Origin: Anthopleura xanthogrammica
Taxonomy: Eukaryota; Cnidaria; Anthozoa; Actiniaria; Actiniidae
NCBI GenBank assembly: GCA_964019055.1
Contig: OZ025207.1
Location: forward strand, 27,313,617 to 27,377,616
Direction of reading: 5' to 3'
DNA: 64,000 nucleotides
Part shown: one piece after another, positions 33,174 through 44,159 of the stretch
Layout: each line of letters starts with the position of its first letter
Numbering within the stretch: position 1 is the first letter of the stretch
The notes under the pieces: model-generated
What the model was told of the DNA's origin: nothing
Databases searched by the model: none
What the model saw: only the letters and a program-made list of their open reading frames with translations
Made by a program: the position numbers and the translations under genes

Positions 33174-35570
33174 TCAAAATACTTGTATACGGTTGTTACC
33201 AAAATCTACAGCTACAATAAGTCCATCAGGAGTAACACAGATACCTGAAGGTCGATCAAGATGTCCCAATGCATGTCCGTGGCTCCCAAAACTGCAGAGG
33301 AAGTTACCATTGGGTTGGAAGATCTGAATTCGGTGGTTCCTTGAATCAGCAACGATGATATTCCCCTCTTGGTCCACGCACACACCTTGGGGTCGTACGA
33401 ACTGCGCAATCCCGTTTCCTTCTGAGCCAAGGAACTGTGCACTCTTACAGTCTCCTGAGATAACTAGCAAGCGATGGTTGTTGAAATCTGTAACGATCAT
33501 CCTACCATCATGGGTGAAGGCCACGCCACGGGGCGAATCAAAGTGCTTCCAGTGGATACCCTCAAAGCCATACTTGTTAATAAACTGACCATCATGTGTG
33601 AAGAGCTGGACTCGGTGATTGCGAGTATCAGAAACTAAGATGTTTCCTTCGCTGTTCACGGCTACATCCCAAGGGTAGCTGAACTGTCCATTCTTGCTGC
33701 CTTTTTCTCCAAACTTCAGCTCAAACGTACCGTCCACTTTAAAGACCTGCACCCTGTGATTGTCCTTATCTGCTACAATGATTGTTCCTCTCTCTTGATC
33801 ACAAGTCACCCCTGCCGGCCGATCGAATTGACCGTTGCGAGAGCCTGCAGAACCGAACTTGTGAACAAATTTTCCGTATTTATCGAAGATTTGAATCCTA
33901 TTATTACTACGATCAGCTACAATAATGTTGCCATCCTTGTCGCAGCAAACACCCCAAGGCCTACACAACTGTCCACCAGACTCACCCTCGGATCCAAACG
34001 AGAGTAGAACTGGCCCAATGCCAGTGTAATTCCGACCTTTCTTTATCTCTACATGAAAGGGAGAATCCTGAATGTGTTGCCCACGAATTGTCACTGAAAT
34101 TATATGTTGTCCCTCGATTTGAGGTTTATAAGTTACGATGTATACCCCGTTTTGACGATCAGAGACTTCCCCTCGATAGAAGATCCCATCAGGTCCTTCA
34201 ACTACTACATGTACAGGGTCCCCGCCAATACCTCGATTTTCGTTATGGTGATCTCTAGTTTGAACTACAAACATGACTTCTTTTCCACGTACTCCTCGAC
34301 GTAGACCCTCACCACTACCAAAACATAAAGGAGCAAAAGCACTGCTACTTACGATTCCCAGTGAGCTGATAGCTGTTTGAAGAGCAAGATCAGGAGGTGT
34401 GAATACAATGGAATCATCTTCATGAGGTTGTAGTAAACCACGTTTTGAACGCAATTCGTTCAATGTTTCAGTCAATCGGGCTTTAACAGCCAACATATCT
34501 GGGTCAGATCCTTGTTCTAGAGCTATCTCAGAACCTTCGGTAACACTTAGAACTTTGGATAAATATGTTTGAAGTTGTTCAATCTGCATCTGTAAGGACT
34601 TCCCTTTTACTTGCCTCACCTTTTCGACTCGTCGTAGAAGATCTCTTTCTCGTTCTTCTAATGCCAGTTTATGCCTTCGGGTCGTTGATCTGATTTCTTT
34701 GCACACAACCTGAGCTTTAAATTCAACTTGTTCTAATGTTCTTTGCGATATACTAATCGCTTCTTCTAGGTTTTTAGCCTCGAGTCTTGAGTCTTCGATA
34801 AGTTTGCCTACAGCTCCTCGAGTAGTTTCTGCTACGTCACGTAGATACACAAAGTTATGTCCTCTGTGATCGCTAAACATACATTCTCTACAAATCGGTT
34901 GATAGCAAGTATCACAGAAAAGCCGTAAATATTCATTCTCGTGGATTTCACAACGAGTTAAACCGTTCGAAGATCCTTGTTCCGGTTGTAGTGACGAAGG
35001 AGCCATAGGTTTACGCGATGATGTAGTACTAACACTGATCTCCTCTTCGGAACTCTTCACCTTCATTTTCCCTTGAAGAATCGCTCCTTCCATCAGAGAA
35101 ACAATTTTATGATCTTTAGTGAGTCGTACTCGTTGATGAGCTCGAACACAATTCTCACAGAGATATTCACTGCAGTCTTTGCAATAGGAGGTCACCCAAG
35201 TGCCTTCTCCACAGTTGCTACAATCGCGTATCACGGCTCGTATTAAGCTACTGCTATTGACAATGTCTTCTTGTGGTGGAAATACATTAAATATATCTCT
35301 ACTCAAATATGGTGAAGGCTCGTGAAATTCATCTAAAGGATCTTCGCCATCATCTCGAAGATGAAAGTCTCTCTGGCACTTCGGACATTTCAAATTCAAA
35401 CGTCCATCCAAATCGCGGTGTAACGCTTCAGTCAAACACTGCTTACAGAAAGTATGTAAACACGGTAGAACTTTAGGGTTTTCAAGTCCATTTAAACAAT
35501 TTGGGCACGTTTCTGGATCCCGATACAACTGACTAGATCCCTCCGCCATTTGTAAAGATGTGAAACGCAT
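33174..35570 (-). CDS. TRIM71: TRIM71 / LIN-41 RNA-binding E3 ligase, single coding exon
   Basis: TRIM71 is a cytoplasmic RNA-binding RING ligase that represses differentiation mRNAs and in bilaterians is a let-7 target. The 798-residue frame holds RING C3HC4 (Cys22 to Cys65), B-box 1 (about 117-154, CVRAHQRVRLTKDH nearly identical to vertebrates), B-box 2 (about 207-238, CDTCYQPICREC), coiled coil (about 245-345), a filamin/ABP280 domain (about 418-512) and six NHL repeats (about 522-798), ending VDFGNNRIQVF. NHL landmarks such as RPWGVCCDKDGNIIVADRSN and SYPWDVAVNSEG mark true TRIM71 rather than TRIM2/3. Zinc ligands are complete. Met1 at 35570 has a poor context (T at -3). Met8 at 35549 (CAAATGG, G at +4) is a reasonable alternative giving 791 residues. 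No intron interrupts the domains. Confidence 0.96.
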   Translation of the reverse strand: MRFTSLQMAEGSSQLYRDPETCPNCLNGLENPKVLPCLHTFCKQCLTEALHRDLDGRLNLKCPKCQRDFHLRDDGEDPLDEFHEPSPYLSRDIFNVFPPQEDIVNSSSLIRAVIRDCSNCGEGTWVTSYCKDCSEYLCENCVRAHQRVRLTKDHKIVSLMEGAILQGKMKVKSSEEEISVSTTSSRKPMAPSSLQPEQGSSNGLTRCEIHENEYLRLFCDTCYQPICRECMFSDHRGHNFVYLRDVAETTRGAVGKLIEDSRLEAKNLEEAISISQRTLEQVEFKAQVVCKEIRSTTRRHKLALEERERDLLRRVEKVRQVKGKSLQMQIEQLQTYLSKVLSVTEGSEIALEQGSDPDMLAVKARLTETLNELRSKRGLLQPHEDDSIVFTPPDLALQTAISSLGIVSSSAFAPLCFGSGEGLRRGVRGKEVMFVVQTRDHHNENRGIGGDPVHVVVEGPDGIFYRGEVSDRQNGVYIVTYKPQIEGQHIISVTIRGQHIQDSPFHVEIKKGRNYTGIGPVLLSFGSEGESGGQLCRPWGVCCDKDGNIIVADRSNNRIQIFDKYGKFVHKFGSAGSRNGQFDRPAGVTCDQERGTIIVADKDNHRVQVFKVDGTFELKFGEKGSKNGQFSYPWDVAVNSEGNILVSDTRNHRVQLFTHDGQFINKYGFEGIHWKHFDSPRGVAFTHDGRMIVTDFNNHRLLVISGDCKSAQFLGSEGNGIAQFVRPQGVCVDQEGNIIVADSRNHRIQIFQPNGNFLCSFGSHGHALGHLDRPSGICVTPDGLIVAVDFGNNRIQVF

Positions 35571-36300
35571 TGATCTGCCGATTCCCGCGCTACGATTTCA
35601 AGATCTCGGTTAGCTTTGCTACTGCCGGCCAACTACACATAGTCCAAATGATACGTGAGCACATGTGAATGATGCTGACCAAACTTGTTCGATGAAGCGT
35701 CAATCACGATTCCACGGCTTTCCCTTTGAAGTTGTGAGTGTTTTATTCAACCAATCAGATCGCTCCGTGGGTGGGGTACAACGAAATTCACATGGTCATG
35801 TCTTTGTTTAGTAACACAGAAAACTGTCAATCAAGACAAAAACTGTGTGCAATAAGCCAATCAAAACGCTTCATTGACGCAGTTTTAAATAGCTCGTCGA
35901 CTTACATTGTTCTCATATGCATGCTTATGAATTTGGAAGTTGTAAATAGACTGGTTTTCTACGAAGTTATTGAGGTCGACATCCAAACAACAACAAAGAG
36001 TCATGCTGCTCAACATTAGTGCGATCGTAGCTTGATCTCTTTTTCCTCGTATTTTTTCCAAGGTGTGAGGTCGATCGATCAAAGGAAGTTGGATTCGGCA
36101 TCCTAATTAGATAACGTGTTGGAGAATCGGTCGAGCAGGCGTATTATCTCAAAGCGAGAATCAAGGAAAAACTGCCTCAACATTGGCCTACGAGACCTCA
36201 CTTGTGCCTTGCCCAATACAAAACATTGTTGTGCTCTGATGACCGAACAAAGACAACATAATAGGCATAGTTGTGATTCGTTTGTTTGGCGAAATGCCAT
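35571..36300. promoter_or_regulatory. Upstream region of TRIM71
   Basis: Two CCAAT-type motifs (CCAATCAG near 35752, CCAATCAAAA near 35857) lie within 300 bp of the start codon. The segment is less AT-rich than its surroundings. CACTTCCGG, an ETS-type site, occurs at 36326. This is consistent with a promoter but not proof. Confidence 0.4.
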
Positions 36301-39300
36301 GACTAAAGAAATAAACTTTCTTCGGCACTTCCGGTCGTAATGGAGTGTTTTTCCACTGCGTCACAGTCCACAGGGGCTGTTTACGACTTAACATGTTACA
36401 CAACACGTCACGTGTTCTTCCTTAACACCTTGGCTAGGCAACCAGAAGCAACCAAGATGTTTTATGTCAACAAGAAAGCTTTTCTTATCTCCCACACAAC
36501 TCAATCAGTAAAGAATCAAATCGTGTGTGCATAAATATTTCAACAATCAGGACAAAACTACGCTCGCAGCATTTCGATGATTTTTTTTCTTTCAATAGTT
36601 GAACGTCAACAAAACTCTTTTTCAATAAAGTTTATTTATGCTATGATGCTGTTTACGCGCGCGCCTACTCAGGAATAAGCCGTTTTGTACGCAGTCTTAA
36701 TGACTTGTTTTGAGTATATTTAGCAAAGAAATCCCCTTTTATAATAGGTCTCCCGGTGGGCTGTAATCTTAGCCGAAAATGCATGCCGACAGGTAAGGGC
36801 TGACAAAGGTAGCACAACATATTTATGCTCTTCGACGTCTTTGAACACCGTTTCAAAGGTCAACAGCTTATGTATTTGAAACAATAGCATTAGGAGTATA
36901 ATGACTTCGCTCGAATATTCATTGTCTTCTTGGCCTTGTTCCTCTATCAGCCTGATTGGTTTAAAGAATAATCGCAGTCAATGAAAGGTCATACTCGGTG
37001 ATGTAATTCTACAACGATGTGATGAGTAATTTTACTGAAAAAAATAAAATGATATTTGCAAATCTAAGCAAATATGTTTTTACTGCGAAAATTGTATTTT
37101 TCCGTTTCGTGTTTGTTTTATGTTCATTATACGTCGTGAGCCGTGATAATTTACCAATAAAGCTTGTAGCAGCGAAAACGACACCATGTTTACTTGGCAA
37201 AGTATTTTTTCCAAGAAAAAACGGATCACTGTATAATTCCACGAAAAACAAGATTGTTGCGTTTTTCAGCTCAGCTCTACGCACGTTCATAAATTCTTTT
37301 CCATGCCCCATATATATATCGGTTCTTTTGCACCAAATTATACTAAGCTAGGATTCTAAAGAATATTTTTTCCCGCGCTGGCATTATTTTTTCCGTTCTC
37401 GTCGGTTTTTGGCTCTTCCACCCTTCAAACAAAGTGGCGTTACTCGGTTTATCTTTCAGAGTAATGTACTTGAAATTGCAGGAAAAAAGAAGATAATATT
37501 CATTGAGAACAGAAGCAAATTCTATAAAAGATTCTAATATTAGTTTTAGGCACCTGTAGTGGGATTCAGTGACAGGGTATTTGTATTAAGCAGGTTTCTT
37601 GTCACTGGAATAAAACTTAGGGTGTCTAACCTGCAGTTGTAGGCGTTTCTAATTGGGGACGGGGGTGTCCGGTATAAGCGGGGTTCGTACACTAGATTAG
37701 TGAATGTTTCCGGTTGATAGACATGCCGTGAATATATGTTACTCGGGGAGTGTTTCTGGAAACACATTGATATAAAGGTAAAGTACTGCTGGATGTAGAA
37801 TTCTTCACTATTGTACTTGTGCTTATTGGTGGTTGAAGAAACATGATTACAATCCACAACTGGCCGCTATCGCAGAGGTAGCCGCTTTACAGAGTAATAC
37901 TGTCGCCGGCATTCTTTAAAGCCACCCCAAAATTACTAGCCGAGTGATCAATAACCTAGCTCTTCGTACGTACCGTGATTTAACATTATCCTTTAGTAGA
38001 TCATTCATTATTTTATTTATTATTATTCTAGTTTTTGATACATTTTTCCGGCCATTCTTTTCGCCGTAACCCCCATGTTATTCAGTTATTCAGAGAGAAT
38101 ATCTAAAGTAACCAAGATTATGAGAAACGTTTCCGTAATTCAGTAAGTTAAAACTAAAAGTAAATCGCTTTTTCGTGTTTCGTCTTCCGTTTCTAATAGT
38201 ACGTGATAGAAAATGCAAGTCATCTGCTTTCAACGGATCACAGATGATATCATCGCTTCGTGTATTCCATGACGAAAGAAATTCGAAACAGGAAACGATC
38301 AAATGTTGTCTGAGAAATCTTATTAAGATAGAATCTTTTTTTACGGAATTATTCCGAACCCAACCCCGACTCTTCTCAGTCGCATTGTAATCCTGTTTTC
38401 GTCCACTGTGCGTGCGTAGTAACGCGGGCTCAATGTACGAGATGCTTTGGTTGTACTGGTTCTTACCTGCTAAGAATACTGCAAATAAGTATTGTTTAAC
38501 CTTAAACATTGTAATTCAATGGAATCTCGTTTTGATGAAAGTAGAATACTTTCAAAGGAACCAAGCCTTTGAATTAAAAGGAGGCGGTCCACATTTTTGC
38601 ACATGTTAGTTTTAAAACCGATTCAATATGGCGGCGAAGAAGCTATTCTTCCACACCAGGTGATCTCGGATAAGGCGAGCAATGCATTATTGTCGTTCTT
38701 ATAGCGGTCAAAAGACCATTTTTAAAGTTCAAAGCATTGAACTTTATCAGCAAAATAACTGAGCCTCTTTTTACCAGAAAAACCTTCCAAGTAAATAAAG
38801 CAGTCGTATTGTAGATTTTAATTCATGAAAGGTTTTTTGCCTATTATTAACAGAACAATGCAACGAACTTAAGAGCATGGTTTTGAAGAAAGTTTTGGTC
38901 AAGTAAAGTCGTTTTGCTCACTAAAAATATTATTAAAAAATATATCTATACGGCCTATAAGAAAACAATTGCTTGTAGAATATAGAATATTACACATTTG
39001 TTGTGCTATCTTGGCTTGTTAGGAAGTTAAAGTAATTTCTCTTTTGTTTTCTCGCTTCTTCCCTCCCTTTTTTCTTCCTTCCTTTTTTTCGCTTTCTTGT
39101 CTCTCTTTCCCTTTTTTGTATACTCCGTTTCATTTTTTTCAATTCCTTTACTCTTTCCGGTCCTTTCCGATATGTTTTCTTTTTCAATGTGATGCAGTAA
39201 AATTAAGAATCAGTGCAGCTAAGACGATTAAGTGTTACATAGACTCAGTACCAAAATGCTCGTTATCATAGACAATTACGTATACGAAACTTGCGTGTGT

Positions 39301-39900
39301 CGATTGCGCAAAGGTTCTACGACACCATTCATTGGAGTTCGAGTCCGATATATATACAATGTTTTTGAGTGGCATACCGTGTAATATTGCACGCGTCACT
39401 TGTGCAACCAGTCAGGCGAGTTATTAGCGAAAATGAAGCACGCGTGGCCGGATATATAAACCACGGTGTATTACTCGAGATAATGAACCGGAAGTAAGGC
39501 CTTTCCTGCATTCTGATTGGCTGTCATTTTGGACAAAATCGGTCGTTTTACGGCGATTTGTCATAAAATATTCGATCATATTTGAAAATAGCGAAATGCT
39601 CCAGTTAACTCAAAAGCTCTTTCGTCCAACAAACACCAACCTTTTCGACCTATCACAGCGTGCACAGCATCTCAAAGCAGCCAATCAGCCAACCCTGTTG
39701 GAGTACAGTGAAACACCAAACATCGTGAATCGGCAACTGGCTCTCATATTTAACAATTACTAAACCACGGCACAAATCCAAACCCAAGGACGCGGAGTAC
39801 ATTTGAAAGTGTGAGAGCTAGAATTTGTTTTCCATGCGGATCTCAAACTAAGACAAAATAAGATTTCATTCCTAAAAAGTGGAATGGCCGTCCCTGAAAC
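36300..39900. other. Intergenic DNA without a supported gene
   Basis: Short open frames on both strands have no recognisable domains. A Lys/Arg-rich minus-strand frame at about 39187-38990 is a purine-rich simple sequence. ATGGCGGCGAAGAAG at 38628 matches a YY1 core and starts an 11-codon frame ending at TGA. It may mark an old or alternative promoter. Confidence 0.45.
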
Positions 39901-39907
39901 CAAACAA

Positions 39908-39936
39908 TTTTTATCGAGCCCTGAAACCACCCCCCT

Positions 39937-39972
<36 letters not shown>

Positions 39973-40035
39973 CAACCTCCCGGCTATGTTCAAGGCCAGG
40001 GAATGGCTACCTCACACATCGAATTAAAATTTGGC
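39908..40035 (-). mobile_element. SINE tail fragment with poly-C insertion
   Basis: TTTTTATCGAGCCCTGAAAC, a poly-C run (39929-39965), then GAAACAACCTCCCGGCTATG and GGGAATGGCTACCTCACACA. This is the inverted tail unit of the SINE family, broken by the C run. Confidence 0.75.
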
Positions 40036-40729
40036 AAATAGATAAAGACCTGATTTTTGCTTTGAAAAAGACGTAATTCAATGGAATATTCATCTCACTA
40101 GAGTGGACCGCGTAGACCCCTTCGAAAACTATCTCGGATTAAACACTAACGAGAAAAAGTGTGACTTTTTGTATATTCCTGTTTGCTTTACTTTCACAAT
40201 AATTTGAGAACTACCGCGATGCAATGATAAGGGAAAGGGATGGCTAAGGGAAAGATCATCTATCTAATTTCCTCTCCAAGCCGCCAAAGTCCCGTAATCT
40301 AGTACCAATGACTTCAACTCTAAACGCGCTTTCTCCTTCCATTGGCTCATTACTACACTGACACCTTAACTTTTTTATCATGGTTACCTAGGTGATGAAT
40401 GGATAACCGGTACGAATTTACATTGAATCATTATACGTTTTATTTTGTTATCAAGGTGGTGATAGATTGATGAATAAATAACCTTGTACATGTTTGACCT
40501 TACATGGCTTACATTGGTCTCCAAGGTGGTCGATGTCGCTTACAAAACCAATTGCTATACAACCAATTAGAGCAGTCGTGTTCAGTTGCTCTTTTACAAT
40601 ATATCAATATTTAGCTATTGTAGTGGGGTATCAGATCAGATGGTCCGAGTACAAAAGATTCCACCAATCCAAAACACTTAAGGCTAAAAAAAAATCAAAA
40701 GTAGCTCTTCAGGAATTTGGCCGATTAAT

Positions 40730-41040
40730 CAGGCGGTCGCTTAAGCTAGGGAGCCGGTCGCTTTACGTGGAGTACTGAACGCAACTGGAGCCGGTCGCTT
40801 TACATAGGGTGCTGAACACAGCAGCGGTCGTTTAAGGAAGATGGTCGCTCACGTTAATTCATATCACAAGGATCAAAGGAGGACGTTCGGAAGGTTGCTA
40901 CTCAGTTGGTTATGGTAGTCGTTTAGAGGAGGGCAAAGTTTTGTATAAGCGGTCGTATATATTTGAGATTCCTAGCTCACTTCTTAGCAAGCTCAAACTG
41001 GTCGCAAAAAGAGACGGACGCTCAGATGAGGTCGAAAAAT
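40730..41040. repeat. Degenerate GGTCGCTT-rich repeat
   Basis: GAGCCGGTCGCTTTACGTGG and GAGCCGGTCGCTTTACATAG are adjacent copies. Looser GGTCGTTTAAG, GGTCGCTCACG, AGTCGTTTAGA and CGGTCGTATAT copies follow over 300 bp. No coding frame. Confidence 0.65.
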
Positions 41041-41459
41041 AATGTCTAAAATGGAGGCATTAGCTTAAGGGATTTGGTAGCTCACGCGAGGCTATAAACA
41101 CGGTACAAGTTTGTTATCGAAGCGGTAACCAGAAATCACGAGACCTAAAGCAGGCAAAATATTCCTAAGATGATCATTTGCGAGAGTTTCTAATATAATT
41201 CTAAAACTTAATTTGATGGTCAAGGTAAAGGTGGTCGGTCTCTTGCCTAGAGACTTTCCTTGAGACAGTGACTGCTGTAATTGCCTATTCATACTGAGAT
41301 TTCAAATGGTTTATTGTCTGGTGTACCGGCACTGTCTTACGTGTACGTACAGATGCTTAAAGGCCGTCGTCAGTATCGCGTGTGGTACGAATACCGTCGC
41401 GTCCCAGTCGACCACATGTACGCTGTTTTCTTTCGTGCTTATTGGCTTTTCACCTTATG

Positions 41460-41682
41460 CCGGAAGTGACCCCTGCAAGTGAGGGTAAACGGGGAAAATA
41501 CCTCAAACACTCACTGGCTACAGATCACATCTTCCTATTTTTCTTGGAAATTAATTGTTGATTTTATTCGCTTCTAGGAGTAGTTTTTGCGGGGGAAACT
41601 ATGGCAACATCTGCGCCTTGGACTACAATCTTGTTTGAAGACGACCGAAACTCTGTAGACCGGCTGTCCGCCCTTGTCATAG
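41460..41682 (+). other. Candidate promoter and first coding exon of an unidentified gene
   Basis: CCGGAAGTGA (41460, ETS consensus) lies about 140 bp before an ATG at 41601 in good context (A at -3, G at +4). It opens 27 codons, MATSAPWTTILFEDDRNSVD and on, then reaches the potential donor G/GTTAAT at 41682/41683 in phase 1. The product is not recognised. No partner exon is certain. Confidence 0.35.
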
Positions 41683-41699
41683 GTTAATGGATCAATGGA

Positions 41700-43860
41700 T
41701 TTCATAAGCCTTGTTTTGTTACTTCACGGTTTTTAGCCATCATTGAACACATTTTCTGAAAACAGACTCTTTTCTGAAAACAGACTCTTTTCTTTCCTAT
41801 TCCTTTTTTAGATTTAAAGTTTTTCCTGCTAAATTTTCCCCCAGACATCTCTGACGTATTCTATGTATTCTCCTCCTCGTGTGGGACAGATTCTGCAGAA
41901 TGGTTGACGTGTTTGACATGCACAACCGGCGTTTTCTAGAGACTGAATGACATGGATGTCAGAGAAAGACAAGCAAAGAATTATAAAGATTAAAATACGA
42001 GAATAATAAAGAAAATGAAACAATGAGACATGTAACAATGGATAATGTCGTACAAAATTGTACTTGAAGTAAATTCCTATATCTTTTGGGGGACTGACTA
42101 TTTAGGGACTTTTTACGAAAGCGTGGAAAATTGTTGTCGTAAATACGAGATTGCGTGTTGCTTCACTCTTTATTTTGCATTATTGTAGTTGTTTTTATCT
42201 TGTGTGTATACAGATGTTATTCTAATTAATGTAAAGTCACGCAAACTCAATGATTTGAGATTCATTCTCTATTGTTTGCTCATTTACATCTTGAGAGTGC
42301 TTGCGTGCGTGGAAACCATTTGAATCAGTGCAGGCGTGTTTGTACTAGAACACGTTTAACTTTATTTGAGCTCAACCGACTGATTTTGAAACACCAGTAC
42401 TATTTTAGCAACTATGACCGCCATGTTACACCTGGAATTAGCGAGAATTAGCGAATTCTTGCGATAGGGACAAGAAATTCGGTATAAAGATGGAAGCCCT
42501 TTAAGGGCAACGAAACTTGTCATACTACATGAAAGCCACTTCAATGTTACAACTTCCGAAACAAAAGGCTTCTTTGTTTTGAATGGTTATAGACAATGAG
42601 ATAACGTACAATACAATAACAGTGCTTCTGGGATCAAGGAGTGCATACTTTGGTGTTAAGGGAGTACTGGTAGTGGTCTGAATACGTGACCTAACAAGAT
42701 GTCTTAACTAAATCAAAACAGAATCAAAACACCCAAAACTCTGCTGGAATCCATTAAACTGTTCCGTACTCGGAAATCGTTATCCATATGTGGGCTACCG
42801 CAATATCTTTTGTAACTTTCCAGGGGGAAAACTAACAACTTCGATCGGAAAAACAACATTTACCCCTTTGGCATAACTGACTTTCTGAGTAAACTGATGT
42901 CTTTGTAAGAGCCTGAGTTTTAATCTCAAGTGTGAAGATTTTTATCGGGAAATTTGGACTTGAAAGTCCTAGTCAATGCGCCTGATTTGCGACATTGATC
43001 GCCCATTGATTGTCCTGGTTTTTTTATTATTTTTTTTTTACAGTAATAAAGTCAAGTGTGCTGACGTTTTAGGACGTACTGCGTTTCCGTGTCATACTTT
43101 GAAGATTTGCCGTTTCCTCATTTTCCAGGCTCGGTGTCTAGATTCTCAGACCGGCTATATATATCAAACACACTTGAAGTGACTGTGAACATTCAAAGGA
43201 TGTTTTTTCCCTTGAATAAACATGTGTCAGTCCTTGTCGACCCGCTAACTTTTTTCCAAACAAGTTAAGATAGATAAGCGTCTAGCAAGATTAGGTTCGT
43301 TTTGCTTAGCTAATCGCCAGCTTGAAGGCAAACTGCACCACAAAAGACATTAAATTTGTAACAAATTCAAAAAGCATTTTCATTTTTCCTTTTTGATGGA
43401 AAACCTTTAGTGTAACTGATAATTTTCCACGTTATTCAATGGAAAAACCTTAAGAGGCAAATATTTTCAAGGTTTTTTTATGGAAAACCTAAATTAGATG
43501 TGACAGGAAAGACCTGCTTGACTTTAGTGACTGAAAGTAAATTTGTAATAAGTTACAAATACCTAAGTTTTTTATTTTCCACAAAGAATGTTAACCAGGA
43601 TGCATGTCACTTTGCACGTCTTACTTGATCGCCTGATCAGTTCAATGAGAAAGTCACACGATGAGAGGTAACGTTTTGGTATCAGCCATGTTAATACCGT
43701 ATATCAACGTCTGTCTGGCTAGAGGTGTCTCAATATTCATCGTATGTAAGCTATGTGAGCATTTATGGCTGCTGGCTTTTATGAAATTATCATCACCTTC
43801 ACTTCGAATTCTTTTCTCTCTTCCTTTTCATTGTCTTGTTCTTATATAGTTTTTATTGTT
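41700..43860. other. Intergenic DNA, nothing supported
   Basis: The sequence is AT-rich with scattered short frames. One at 42976-43182 has a hydrophobic N-terminus but no homology signal. Segments near 43380-43500 repeat GGAAAACCT in both orientations. Confidence 0.4.
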
Positions 43861-43865
43861 GTTGT

Positions 43866-44157
43866 CTTTCTTCTTCTTCTTCTTCTTCTTCTTCTTCTTC
43901 TTCTTCTTCTTCTTCTTCTTCTTCTTCTTCTTCTTCTTCGTCGTCGTCGTCTTCTTCTTCTTCTTCTTCTTCTTCTTCGTCGTCGTCTTCTTCTTCCTCT
44001 TCTTCTTCGTTTTCTTCTTCGTTTTTCTTCTTCGTTTTTCTTCTTCTTTTTCTTCGTTTTCTTCTTCTTCTTCGTTTTCTTCTTCTTCTTCTTCTTCTTC
44101 TTCGTTTTCTACTTCTTCTTCTTCGTTTTCTTCTCCTTTTTCTTCTTCTTCCAGAAT
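43866..44157. repeat. (TTC)n microsatellite with TCG interruptions
   Basis: About 290 nt of CTT/TTC units with CGT and TTTTT variants. Three frames stay open as Ser, Phe or Leu runs and are artefacts. Confidence 0.97.
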
Positions 44158-44159
44158 GA

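Noticed and set aside
33212..34304. Several open frames within TRIM71 on the opposite strand and in a second frame
   Set aside because: Shadows of the 798-codon TRIM71 frame; no family resemblance.
38628..38663. MAAKKLFFHT start followed by a GT dinucleotide, as a possible first exon
   Set aside because: The donor is poor (AG/GTGATC), the frame ends at once in TGA, and no partner exon is seen; a YY1-type motif explains the ATGGCGGC.
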